Part shown: in pieces, positions 24,214 to 32,668 of the stretch
Position numbering within the stretch: position 1 is the first letter of the stretch
Layout of the letters: each line of letters begins with the position of its first letter
NCBI GenBank assembly: GCA_036825435.1
Contig: DAISYG010000001.1
Location: 1-64,000 of the forward strand
Direction of reading: 5' to 3'
Source of the DNA: UBA931 sp036825435
GTDB lineage: Bacteria > Pseudomonadota > Gammaproteobacteria > Burkholderiales > Casimicrobiaceae
Length of the DNA: 64,000 nt
Translations under genes and position numbers: made by a program
The notes under the pieces: generated by a model
Seen by the model: only the letters and a program-made list of their open reading frames with translations
Told to the model about the DNA's origin: nothing
Database searches by the model: none

Positions 24214-26223
24214 TCAACCATGCGCGGGGCTGGGAGAGACATTGCCACCCGTTATCGACACATTGGCGTCTTTGCGCACGCGGATGCGGTAACGCCGATC
24301 CAGCAGCGCGATAATACCGCCCAGCGTCATCAACGTACAGCCGTACCAAATCCAGGTCACGAATGGTTTATGGTACACACGCACGCTCCACGAACCTTTG
24401 CCGTCGTGCATTTCTTCGCCCAACGAAACATAGCGATCGCCGAAGAATCCGGAATCAATTGCCGCTTCGGTCATCGGCATGCCGTGCGCGAAATAAATCC
24501 TTTTTTCAGGATAAAGGTTGCGCACCAGCTTATCGCCTTTGATCAGCTCGAACGTTGCACGTGCGGCGTTGTAGTTCGGGCCTTGCGTTTCGGCAATACT
24601 GATAAATTTGAACGTGTAGCCACCGACAGAAATCACATCGCCGGGCGTCATGCGTACATCACGCTCAGCCTCGAAACCTTTGACGACCGTCACGCCGATG
24701 ATGAAGACAGCAACGCCAAAGTGCGCCACAACCATACCCCAGAAACTACGCGGTTGACGGCGTAATTTTCCGATCAAGCCGCCGTCCAAATGCTGTAAAC
24801 GCTCCAAAATGCTGGCTGCCAACGTAGTAACGATCCAGAACGCCATGCCGAAGCCCAGCGCCAACAACGCAACACTTTTCCATTCGGTACGCCCGATAAT
24901 GAATGGCATCGCCAAAGCAGCCACCACAGTAATAAATAACGGCCAGCGCAACTTGCGCCACAGTTCGCCGCGCGGCGATTCTTTCCAACGTACCACGGTA
25001 CCAACGCCCATCAAAGCGACCAAAACCGCCATGATCGGCACGAACACCGCTTCGAAATACGGAGGGCCGACGGAAATCTTGCCGAGGTTGAGCGCATCCA
25101 AAAATAACGGATACAACGTCCCCAACAGCACGGTGCCGCAAGCAACGGTCAATAAAATATTGTTGCCGAGCAACGCAGATTCGCGCGAAATCATTTTGAA
25201 TGTTCCCGCCGTGCCAACGCGCGGCGCGCGGAATGCAAACAACGCCAGCGAACCGCCAATCACCAACGCCAAGAGGATAAGAATGAACATGCCGCGACGT
25301 GGATCGGTGGCAAATGCGTGCACCGATGTCAGCACGCCGGAACGCACGAGGAAGGTGCCGAGCAACGACAGCGAGAAAGTGCAGATCGCAAGCAACACCG
25401 TCCAGATCTTGAAGGTGCCCCGCTTTTCCGTCACTGCCAGCGAGTGCATCAATGCAGTGCCGACGAGCCATGGAAGCAACGAAGCATTTTCAACCGGATC
25501 CCAGAACCACCAACCGCCCCAGCCGAGCTCGTAATACGCCCACCAACTGCCGATCATGATGCCAACCGTCAGGAAACACCACGCTGCTGTTGTCCACGGG
25601 CGCGACCAACGCGCCCATGTCGCGTCCAATCGTCCGCCAAGAAGCGCCGCCACCGCAAACGCAAACGCGACCGAGAAACCAACGTAGCCCATGTACAGCG
25701 TTGGCGGATGCAACACCATGCCCGGATCTTGCAGCAATGGGTTCAAATCACGACCTTCGAGCGGTACCGGAAACAAACGTTCAAACGGATTGGATGTCAA
25801 CAACAAAAAGAGCAGCAAGCCTGCCGTAATCAGCCCCATCACGCCGAGTACGCGCGCGGCGACTTCCTCGGGCAGATGTTTGGAAAAAATGCTCACGGCG
25901 CACGACCACATGCCGAGCATGAACACCCACATCATGATCGAACCTTCGTGCGAACCCCACGACGCAGCGATACGATACTGCAGCGGCAAATGCGTGTTGG
26001 AGTTTGTCGCGACGTTGAGTACCGAGAAATCGTTGACGATAAACGAGTAAACGAGGCAACCAAACGCCAGCGCCAAAAACAAAAATGAACTCTGCGCCGT
26101 ACGTCGCGCCAGTGACATCCACGCGGGAATACCTTGCGCCGCACCGATCAACGGCAAGGTGCCTTGCACCAACACCAGCACCAGCGCCAGAATCAGCGCA
26201 AATTGTCCTATCTCAGGAATCAT
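24214..26223 (-). CDS. ccmF: Cytochrome c heme lyase subunit CcmF
   Basis: Integral membrane component of the heme lyase complex CcmFHI, which takes heme from holo-CcmE and attaches it to apocytochrome. The 669 residues span about 14-15 membrane helices and contain the WWD heme-handling motif in WGGWWFWDPVENASLLPWL (about 235-253), with flanking conserved histidines. A periplasmic domain near the C-terminus (about 515-615) contains VYHKPFVTWIWYG. Full family length. Confidence 0.97.
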   Translation of the reverse strand: MIPEIGQFALILALVLVLVQGTLPLIGAAQGIPAWMSLARRTAQSSFLFLALAFGCLVYSFIVNDFSVLNVATNSNTHLPLQYRIAASWGSHEGSIMMWVFMLGMWSCAVSIFSKHLPEEVAARVLGVMGLITAGLLLFLLLTSNPFERLFPVPLEGRDLNPLLQDPGMVLHPPTLYMGYVGFSVAFAFAVAALLGGRLDATWARWSRPWTTAAWCFLTVGIMIGSWWAYYELGWGGWWFWDPVENASLLPWLVGTALMHSLAVTEKRGTFKIWTVLLAICTFSLSLLGTFLVRSGVLTSVHAFATDPRRGMFILILLALVIGGSLALFAFRAPRVGTAGTFKMISRESALLGNNILLTVACGTVLLGTLYPLFLDALNLGKISVGPPYFEAVFVPIMAVLVALMGVGTVVRWKESPRGELWRKLRWPLFITVVAALAMPFIIGRTEWKSVALLALGFGMAFWIVTTLAASILERLQHLDGGLIGKLRRQPRSFWGMVVAHFGVAVFIIGVTVVKGFEAERDVRMTPGDVISVGGYTFKFISIAETQGPNYNAARATFELIKGDKLVRNLYPEKRIYFAHGMPMTEAAIDSGFFGDRYVSLGEEMHDGKGSWSVRVYHKPFVTWIWYGCTLMTLGGIIALLDRRYRIRVRKDANVSITGGNVSPSPAHG

Positions 26224-26268
26224 AATGTCGTACTCTCTCTTCCGGGTTGATTGTGATTGCCGCGTGTT

Positions 26269-26751
26269 TTATTGCAGCGTTTTGATCACGGCTTCTTTGT
26301 GTGCTTTGTCCATCGCGTCGGCAACTTCCGGCGCAACGTAATTTTCATCGTGCTTCGCCAAAACGCGCGTGGCTTGAAACACGCCGTTTTCGTCGAGCTT
26401 GCCCTGCGCTACCACGCCTTTGCCTTCCGCGAAAAGATCGGGAAGAATGCCCGTGTACGACGCTTCAACCACGTTCGCGCTATCGGTGACGCCGAAATAA
26501 ATCGTCAACCCATCCGCTGCGCGACGCACGCTGTTTTCTTCAACCATGCCACCGATGCGAAATGCGCGATCTTTGGGCGCGACATTCTGAACCACTTCAC
26601 TCGGCGAATAAAAATAGGTCACGTTTGCGCTCAAGCCTTTGGTCACCAACGCCGCAACGGCCGCCGCCAATATCAACGCAAAACCAATCCAGAGAAAACG
26701 TTTTTTGCGCGCACTCATTGTGCCGTTGGTTTGGGTTTGTTGTTCCGTCAT
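26269..26751 (-). CDS. ccmE: Heme chaperone CcmE
   Basis: Periplasmic heme chaperone tethered by one N-terminal helix (about 20-40, LWIGFALILAAAVAALVTKG). The OB-fold domain carries FRIGGMVEENSV and GILPDLFAEGKGVVAQG. The covalent heme-binding histidine is in LAKHDENYVAPEV (about 128-140). The start overlaps the ccmD stop; an internal ATG at 26718 (MSARKKR) is an alternative that removes eleven polar residues. Confidence 0.96.
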   Translation of the reverse strand: MTEQQTQTNGTMSARKKRFLWIGFALILAAAVAALVTKGLSANVTYFYSPSEVVQNVAPKDRAFRIGGMVEENSVRRAADGLTIYFGVTDSANVVEASYTGILPDLFAEGKGVVAQGKLDENGVFQATRVLAKHDENYVAPEVADAMDKAHKEAVIKTLQ

Positions 26752-26957
26752 GATGCTTTCGTCTCCGCTTTTGTCTCGGTCAAACGCGCTGTCGCGTGAT
26801 CAGCTGTGCTGGTTTCGGCACGATGCGCAGCCATTGCGCGCGCTTTGCGAATGCGCATCCGCACCGCCACGATCTCAGCCATGCACAAAAAAGCCGCCAT
26901 CGCGTAGGCCATCCAGATGTAAAAGGCGTAGCCGCCCATTGCGAAAAATTCTTTCAT
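26748..26957 (-). CDS. ccmD: Heme exporter protein CcmD
   Basis: Small membrane protein that helps release holo-CcmE from the CcmABC complex. The 69 residues contain the family start FFAMGGYAFYIWMAYAMAA with one membrane helix and then a basic stretch (VRMRIRKARAMAAHR). The start MKEFFAMGG overlaps the ccmC end (ATGA); a longer in-frame start is less likely. It overlaps the ccmE start. Confidence 0.92.
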   Translation of the reverse strand: MKEFFAMGGYAFYIWMAYAMAAFLCMAEIVAVRMRIRKARAMAAHRAETSTADHATARLTETKAETKAS

Positions 26958-27691
26958 TCCTGCTCCCTCACTTCCGGCAAGCGCGATACCCATTGCGCGC
27001 CGGCTTCACGCTCCAAAATCACCGCACGCAATCGCATCAAAGTGATCGCAATCGCATAGAACCAAAACGCAAAAACCATCACCAATAAGCCGGTCAACAT
27101 CATATCGTCGATTGCCTTTTTGCCGACGGAAATCGTCGCGCCTTGATGTAACGTATTCCACCACTTCACTGACATGTAAATGATCGGCACATTGACCACG
27201 CCGACAATAGCCAAAACACCACACGCTTTATCGGCACGGCGCGGATCGTCAATCGCATTGCGTAACGCAATCACGCCAAAATAGAGAAACAACAACACGA
27301 GCTCGGATGTCATGCGCGCATCCCATTCCCAATACGTGCCCCATGTCGGCTTGCCCCAGAATGAGCCGGTCCACAGCGCCAACACTGTCATCAGCGCGCC
27401 GGTCGGCACGATTGCCTGTCCCATCATCGCCGAAAGCCGCGTGTTCGCACCCAATGCAATCGCATACCAAAACGCCATCACCACATAAAGAAACATCGAC
27501 ATCCACGCTGCCGGAACGTGAATGAAAATGATCCGATACGAATCTTTTTGCGTAACGTCAATCGGCGCGAGATAAAGCCCGATCACCAATCCGATGACAA
27601 GCAGAATCGTCGCCAACACAAAGAAAAACGGAATCAGCTTTCCGGCCAACGGATAAAATTGCGCCGGAGACGCGTACTTGAAACTACTCAT
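26954..27691 (-). CDS. ccmC: Heme exporter protein CcmC
   Basis: Membrane protein that loads heme onto CcmE. The 245 residues have six membrane helices and the WWD-type motif WGTYWEWDARMTSELVLLF (about 114-132), flanked by the conserved histidines in IIFIHVPAAWMSM and WWNTLHQGATI. Lies 27 bases after ccmB and overlaps ccmD. Confidence 0.97.
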   Translation of the reverse strand: MSSFKYASPAQFYPLAGKLIPFFFVLATILLVIGLVIGLYLAPIDVTQKDSYRIIFIHVPAAWMSMFLYVVMAFWYAIALGANTRLSAMMGQAIVPTGALMTVLALWTGSFWGKPTWGTYWEWDARMTSELVLLFLYFGVIALRNAIDDPRRADKACGVLAIVGVVNVPIIYMSVKWWNTLHQGATISVGKKAIDDMMLTGLLVMVFAFWFYAIAITLMRLRAVILEREAGAQWVSRLPEVREQE

Positions 27692-27718
27692 ATTCTTCCA
27701 TTCCTCATCTTGATATTC

Positions 27719-28462
27719 TCAATCCAACGCAATACGGATCGCCGCCGACGTCGCAAACGGCGCGCCAATCAGTGCCAATAAAAGCCCGGCACCAAGCAAC
27801 GCAAAATTGTCGCCGATTTCCATACCGCTGCGGATACCTTCTACCGCGCTGGCGCCATAAATCAAAATCGGTACATACAACGGCAAGACCAGAAGCGCCA
27901 GCAAACTGCCGCCGCCGCTACGCAAACCCAGCGTCAACGCCGCACCAATCGCGCCCAACAATGACAACACCGGCGTGCCAATCAACAAGCCCAACGCCAA
28001 CACCCATACCACCTCGGTTTCCAGTGCATATTGGATGCTCAACAGCGGTGCCAACAGCGCCACCGGCAAACCCGTCGTCAACCAGTGCGCAGCGACCTTG
28101 CCCAAAACCAGTGCCGGAAACGGCCACGGCGACAATGACATCTGCTCCAACGTACCGTCGGCGAAATCGCTGGCGAAAAGCCGCGACAACGACAGCAATG
28201 ACGCCAACAACGCCGCCACCCACAACACACCGGGACCAATCTGCATCAACAGATTACTGTCCGGCGCCATCGACAGCGGGAACAACGCCACAACGATAAT
28301 ATAAAAAAGAATCTGCACACCCAGTTCGGCGCGCGACCGCATCGCCAGCTTCAAATCGCGGCGCAACGCCCAGACAAACGCCGAAAGCGCACCATCGCCC
28401 TTGTCGTAGGCTGGTCTGATGGGAAAAGATGCAGGCGTGGGTGTGTTCATCGATAAACTCAT
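27719..28462 (-). CDS. ccmB: Heme exporter protein CcmB
   Basis: Membrane subunit of the CcmAB ABC transporter that drives release of holo-CcmE. The 247 residues have six predicted helices and the conserved FASDFADGTLEQMSLSPWP (about 105-123). The start overlaps the ccmA stop as ATGA; an internal ATG four codons on is possible. Confidence 0.95.
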   Translation of the reverse strand: MSLSMNTPTPASFPIRPAYDKGDGALSAFVWALRRDLKLAMRSRAELGVQILFYIIVVALFPLSMAPDSNLLMQIGPGVLWVAALLASLLSLSRLFASDFADGTLEQMSLSPWPFPALVLGKVAAHWLTTGLPVALLAPLLSIQYALETEVVWVLALGLLIGTPVLSLLGAIGAALTLGLRSGGGSLLALLVLPLYVPILIYGASAVEGIRSGMEIGDNFALLGAGLLLALIGAPFATSAAIRIALD

Positions 28463-29073
28463 TGGAAAGAAAAGGCGCGTGCATTGGGCAAATTCAATGC
28501 CTGGTGCGTCGCGGCAATCACCGAGCCGCCCTGTTGGACGTGCTCGCTCATCATGCCGCCCAACAACGCGATCCCCGCAGGATCAAGCGCGGTAACCGGC
28601 TCGTCCAGCACCCACAGAATACGCGGCACCAGCGCCAAGCGCGCCAAACCGATGCGTCGCCGCTGCCCCTGCGACAACACCCGCGCCGGGACGGTCAAAC
28701 GTGCGCCAAGCGCAACCCGATTTAGTGCTTCACGCATCGTTTTTTTCGACACCTGCTCGCCCGCCAACTGCACCAAAATTTCGAGATTTTCTTCCGCCGT
28801 TAATTCGTCTTTAAGTGCAGGCGCATGACCAGCAAAACTGACGTTATTCCGCAGCAACGGATCGAATGGTTGCAACTCCTTGTCCTGCCAGAACATCTTG
28901 CCCGACAGCGGATGCGACAGTCCCGCCAGCATCCGCAGCAGCGTTGTTTTCCCAGTGCCGTTGGGCCCGGTAATAATCAACGCTTCGCCCGCCTCCAATC
29001 GGAAGCTGACCTGATCAAACAGCGTGATGTGACCACGGCGTACCGCGAGATTCTGCACTTCGAGCATGAACAA
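28459..29073 (-). CDS. ccmA: Heme exporter ATP-binding protein CcmA
   Basis: ABC-type ATPase powering the Ccm system. The 204 residues contain Walker A GPNGTGKTTLLRML (about 38-51), a Q-loop region, the signature LSQGQRRRIGLARLAL (about 133-148) and Walker B ILWVLDEPVTALDPAG. Start could be 29073 or the second ATG at 29067 (MLEVQNLAVRRG). First gene of ccmABCDEFGHI; divergent from hslU across 226 bases. Confidence 0.95.
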   Translation of the reverse strand: MFMLEVQNLAVRRGHITLFDQVSFRLEAGEALIITGPNGTGKTTLLRMLAGLSHPLSGKMFWQDKELQPFDPLLRNNVSFAGHAPALKDELTAEENLEILVQLAGEQVSKKTMREALNRVALGARLTVPARVLSQGQRRRIGLARLALVPRILWVLDEPVTALDPAGIALLGGMMSEHVQQGGSVIAATHQALNLPNARAFSFQ

Positions 29074-29299
29074 TAAATCTGAGATAGTGCGTTGCCGCCT
29101 ATCCCCGACAAAATCGGAACGGTGGATTGTAGCAAATTTGCCGTATCTGCCCGGTTTTTCTCGCTGTAATCGCGCACAAATACCCTTCCAGCAAGTTTTT
29201 TACGTCATAAACCTGGTACTGTTTCTGTTACGCTCGTTGTTTCGTCGTTTTTTCCGACGCTGCTATCATTCCCTCCTCTTTTGCTTTTCAGAAACCCTC

Positions 29300-30622
29300 A
29301 TGTTTTCAATGACCCCGGAAGAAATCGTTCACGAGCTCGACAAGCACGTGATCGGACAGGACGACGCCAAACGCGCCGTCGCCATTGCATTGCGTAATCG
29401 TTGGCGCCGTCAGCAGGTGCCCGAGCCGTTGCGCCACGAAATCACCCCCAAGAATATCCTGATGATTGGCCCGACCGGTGTCGGCAAAACCGAAATTGCC
29501 CGTCGCCTGGCGCGCCTCGCCGAAGCGCCATTCATCAAGGTGGAAGCCACCAAATTTACCGAGGTCGGCTACGTGGGCCGTGATATTGATTCCATCGTGC
29601 GCGACCTCGCCGAAATGGCGGTCAAACAAACACGTGAGAGTGAATCGCGCAAGGTGCGCGACCGTGCGCTCGACGCTGCGGAAGAACGCCTGCTGGATGT
29701 ATTGTTGCCGCCACCGCAAAGCGTGGAACATGGCGTCCCCGCCGACAACAACACGCGCCAGAAATTCCGCAAGATGCTCCGCGAAAGCAAGCTTGATGAC
29801 AAAGAGGTTGACATCGACGTCCCTGCAATCTCTGCCGAAATGGAAATCATGGCGCCACCGGGCATGGAGGAGCTTGCATCGCAATTGCAGGGGATGTTTC
29901 AGAACGTCGGCGGCGGGCGGCGGCAGACGAAAAAAATGAAGGTCAGCGAAGCGATCAAAGTATTGACGGATGAAGAAGCCTCCAAACTGCTCAACGACGA
30001 AGACATCAAAACGCGCGCCATCACCGCCGCCGAACAGAACGGCATCGTTTTCATCGACGAAATCGACAAGATCGCCTCGCGTTCGGAAGCTAACGGTGCT
30101 GATGTATCGCGTCAGGGCGTGCAGCGCGATTTGCTGCCGCTGGTCGAAGGCACAACTGTTTCAACCAAATACGGCATGATCCGCACCGACCACATTCTGT
30201 TCATCGCCTCCGGCGCGTTTCATTTGTCCAAGCCGTCCGATCTGATTCCTGAATTGCAGGGGCGCTTTCCGATTCGCGTGGAACTATCATCGTTATCGGT
30301 TGCCGATTTCGAAAAAATTCTCACCGCAACCGATGCCTGCCTGACGCGCCAATACGAAGCATTGATGGCAACTGAAAACGTGAAACTGGTGTTCCGCGAC
30401 GATGGCGTCAAACGCCTTGCCGAAATTGCGTTTGACGTGAACGAGCGCATGGAAAACATCGGCGCGCGCCGCCTGTACACGGTGATGGAACGCCTGCTCG
30501 AAGAAAGCTCGTTTCACGCATCGCGTTTTTCCAGTCAGGAAATCGTGATCGACGCGGCGTTTGTCGATAAAACGCTCGAGGGCATCGTGCATAACCAGAA
30601 GCTGTCGGATTACATTCTGTAG
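29300..30622 (+). CDS. hslU: HslU ATPase (ClpY)
   Basis: AAA+ unfoldase that normally feeds the HslV peptidase. From ATG 29300 (MFSMTPEEIVHELDKHVIGQ) the product is 440 residues, the usual length. It has Walker A GPTGVGKTEIARRLA (about 57-71), the pore loop GYVGRD (about 92-97), an I-domain (about 105-240), Walker B GIVFIDEIDKIA (about 247-258) and the C-terminal docking tail KLSDYIL that activates HslV. hslV is not adjacent: upstream is ccmA on the other strand. A start at 29309 is possible. No clear heat-shock promoter was seen. Confidence 0.95.
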   Translation: MFSMTPEEIVHELDKHVIGQDDAKRAVAIALRNRWRRQQVPEPLRHEITPKNILMIGPTGVGKTEIARRLARLAEAPFIKVEATKFTEVGYVGRDIDSIVRDLAEMAVKQTRESESRKVRDRALDAAEERLLDVLLPPPQSVEHGVPADNNTRQKFRKMLRESKLDDKEVDIDVPAISAEMEIMAPPGMEELASQLQGMFQNVGGGRRQTKKMKVSEAIKVLTDEEASKLLNDEDIKTRAITAAEQNGIVFIDEIDKIASRSEANGADVSRQGVQRDLLPLVEGTTVSTKYGMIRTDHILFIASGAFHLSKPSDLIPELQGRFPIRVELSSLSVADFEKILTATDACLTRQYEALMATENVKLVFRDDGVKRLAEIAFDVNERMENIGARRLYTVMERLLEESSFHASRFSSQEIVIDAAFVDKTLEGIVHNQKLSDYIL

Positions 30623-30635
30623 ACGCACGTTCGCC

Positions 30636-31562
30636 ATGAAGCGCCAACACGTCGCCATTCTGCTCGCCACATACAACGGCACACGTTTTCTGGAGGCGCA
30701 GATGGAGTCGCTGCTCGCGCAGACACACCCGTACTGGACGATTTACGCATCGGACGATGGCTCGACAGACGATACCATTGCGATTCTCGAACGCTACCAA
30801 AAACAACTGGGTGTTGACCGGCTCGTGATCATGCGGGGTATGCGACAAGGTGCCGCGAATAATTTCATGACCCTGCTGCGGCGTCCGGAAATCCACGGTG
30901 ATTTTTTTGCGTACTGCGATCAGGACGATATCTGGTTGCCGGATCGGCTAGCGCGTGGCGTGGCGTGGTGCGCTTCGGCGATCGAAGCCATACCCGCGCT
31001 CTTTTGCAGTCGTACCCATTTCATTGATGAGAACGACGCGCCGCTCGGCGAATCACCGCGCATTACGCGACCACCGTCGTTTCAGAATGCGCTGTTGCAG
31101 AACATCGCCAGCGGCAACACCATGCTGTTCAATCAGGCGGCACGCCAACTGCTGCTGAAAACCGAACACCTCAACGATGTGATCGTGCACGATTGGTGGA
31201 CCTATCTTCTGGTCAGCGCCTGCGGTGGATCGGTACACTGCGATGCCGAGCCTACTGTGCTGTACCGACAACACGACCACAATCTGATCGGTTCTGGCGC
31301 AGGCTGGCGTGCGCGCATGGCACGCTTGCGTCGGGTACTGGCAGGACGCGATCAGCAATGGAACGAACGCCACCTTCGGGCGCTTGCGCCATTCACGTCA
31401 TCCATGCCTGCCGAAAACCGCAAAACGTTAGAATTGTTCACGCAGGCACGCCATGCTTCTTTTTTCCGTCGCCTTGTTTTGTTTCTGCGCTCCGGTGTGT
31501 ATTGTCAGAACGCTGCCGCCAATTTGCGGCTGTGGGTGTCGGTGTTGCTGGGGAAACTCTAG
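30636..31562 (+). CDS. Family 2 glycosyltransferase
   Basis: GT-A fold transferase, probably for cell-surface polysaccharide. The 308-residue protein starts VAILLATYNGTRFLEAQMES, with the nucleotide-sugar residues in YASDDGSTDDT (about 33-43) and the DxD-type YCDQDDIWLPDRL (about 91-103). It resembles rhamnosyltransferases of the RgpB kind, but the sugar cannot be fixed from sequence. It lies 13 bases after hslU. Its last 21 codons have a diverged copy about 580 bases downstream, beyond the next gene. Confidence 0.88.
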   Translation: MKRQHVAILLATYNGTRFLEAQMESLLAQTHPYWTIYASDDGSTDDTIAILERYQKQLGVDRLVIMRGMRQGAANNFMTLLRRPEIHGDFFAYCDQDDIWLPDRLARGVAWCASAIEAIPALFCSRTHFIDENDAPLGESPRITRPPSFQNALLQNIASGNTMLFNQAARQLLLKTEHLNDVIVHDWWTYLLVSACGGSVHCDAEPTVLYRQHDHNLIGSGAGWRARMARLRRVLAGRDQQWNERHLRALAPFTSSMPAENRKTLELFTQARHASFFRRLVLFLRSGVYCQNAAANLRLWVSVLLGKL

Positions 31563-31568
31563 TAAAAG

Positions 31569-31964
31569 CTACTCCAAATCAATTTGCGGATCATCCCCCA
31601 AATATTTCTGTATCCATGCTTCTTCTTGTTCCGGCGCATACCCGAATTCGGGTTCCTCGTAACCCAAATCCAGCGCCATTCCCCCAGCATTGGTAAGGGC
31701 GAACGTTGCCATTGTCCAAGGTTCCTGTCCAGCATCTTTGAATGCCTGACGAAGTTTTATGAAAGAATCATCAAGCTCTCTCGAATCGTTGACAAAATAA
31801 CCATACCTTCCGTTTTCTTTCAAATAATATATGCTCAGGCTCCATACATCATCTATCATCAGCACCCTGATCCAGGCTTTCTGAAAATCTTCGGGCAACG
31901 AATCAATAAGCAATTGTCCGATTTCCGTATAAAGCTCTTCTTCATTTTTAATATTGAAATTCAT
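31569..31964 (-). CDS. YezG-family (DUF600) immunity protein, orphan
   Basis: A 131-residue acidic cytosolic protein. EEELYTEIGQLLIDSLPEDF at the start and GQEPWTMATFALTNAGGMAL with DLGYEEPEFGYAPEQ near the end fit the YezG/DUF600 family, whose founding member neutralises the YeeF LXG toxin in Bacillus. No toxin gene is next to it. AAGGGG precedes the ATG. It is AT-richer than its surroundings and sits, in opposite orientation, between a glycosyltransferase gene and a copy of that gene's 3' end, which points to acquisition by rearrangement. Confidence 0.75.
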   Translation of the reverse strand: MNFNIKNEEELYTEIGQLLIDSLPEDFQKAWIRVLMIDDVWSLSIYYLKENGRYGYFVNDSRELDDSFIKLRQAFKDAGQEPWTMATFALTNAGGMALDLGYEEPEFGYAPEQEEAWIQKYLGDDPQIDLE

Positions 31965-32009
31965 GGCGCGCCCCTTGCGAATAAAGAAAACTGGAAAGTA
32001 ATTCTAACA

Positions 32010-32138
32010 GCGGCTCGCCATCTCGTCCGTTCCATTTCCGAGGCCAATGGGTATTTCGGAAAATATTCCGACGTATATTGCCAGAATGCTGCCACCAACT
32101 CGCGGCTGTGGTTGACGGTGTTGCTGGGGAAGCTTTGA
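32010..32138 (+). pseudogene. Remnant of a second family 2 glycosyltransferase (3' end)
   Basis: The frame ending at 32138 reads VYCQNAATNSRLWLTVLLGK, nearly the same as VYCQNAAANLRLWVSVLLGK at the end of the intact glycosyltransferase upstream. An ARH further upstream also aligns. Nothing of the catalytic part remains. It is either a duplication made when the YezG-type gene came in, or the last piece of a decayed paralogue. Confidence 0.65.
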
Positions 32139-32201
32139 GGGGCGTAGAGCGTGTCCATTCCTATAGCGTCATTCCCAAGCAGGCGCACTACTGTCCGGGT
32201 T

Positions 32202-32520
32202 TCAGACATCAGAGATCAGGTATCAGTGAATATTTCATCGCGCGTAGCGCGATCAAACTTTTTTGATGCCTGATTACTGGCATCTGTCATCTGAACCCCA
32301 GACGGTGTTGGCAAAGGAAGCGCATTGCGATGACCACCCCGGCCTGAGGGCCACCCCTCCAAAGGAGGGGAATGCTCTGCTCCTATTTCGTCGCATAACG
32401 CCCAGACCTTCTCTTGCAATTTCCCTCCCGCAAGCGTGAATCCAGAAGCCGATCATTTATCGCGCGTAGCGTGATCAAACTTTTCTGATGCCTGTCATCT
32501 GTCATCTGATACCCTGAACC
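32202..32520. repeat. Composite repeat region between the glycosyltransferase remnant and ahcY
   Basis: Two 34-bp direct copies (32239-32272 and 32461-32494, two mismatches) contain CGCGCGTAGCG followed by GATCAAACTTTT and TGATGCCTG. Each runs into degenerate units like CTGATNCCTG and CTGTCATCTG. Between them is the palindromic CCCCTCCAAAGGAGGGG (about 32351-32367). No coding sequence is supported here. Confidence 0.7.
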
Positions 32521-32531
32521 CGCGAAAGCTG

Positions 32532-32537
32532 TATAAT
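32532..32537 (+). promoter_or_regulatory. Likely -10 element of the ahcY transcript
   Basis: A perfect TATAAT lies ten bases before the SAH riboswitch aptamer, so the transcript would begin with the aptamer. The -35 region is poor. Confidence 0.55.
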
Positions 32538-32546
32538 CCGACCATT

Positions 32547-32615
32547 CCGAGGAGCGCTGCGACTTGACCGCCTAGCCGATCAAGCCAGGCTCGGATGTTC
32601 TCAACGGCGCTCGCA
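32547..32615 (+). promoter_or_regulatory. SAH riboswitch
   Basis: CCGAGGAGCGCTGCGAC at the 5' side, CCAGGCTCGG pairing back with it, and CAACGGCGCTCGC closing the pseudoknot are the conserved elements of the S-adenosylhomocysteine riboswitch. It lies about 50 bases upstream of ahcY, its known target. SAH binding turns expression on, which clears SAH. Confidence 0.93.
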
Positions 32616-32668
32616 TTCTATGATTGAACGGGATGCGGACAACTGTTTGACGCGCCCATTGCGAGGAC

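Noticed and set aside
29074..29299. Heat-shock (sigma-32) promoter or hslV fragment upstream of hslU
   Set aside because: No CTTGAA/CCCCAT pair at correct spacing and no HslV-like frame on either strand.
32202..32520. CRISPR-like array from the repeated units upstream of ahcY
   Set aside because: Only two 34-bp copies, with degenerate short units and no regular spacers or cas genes.
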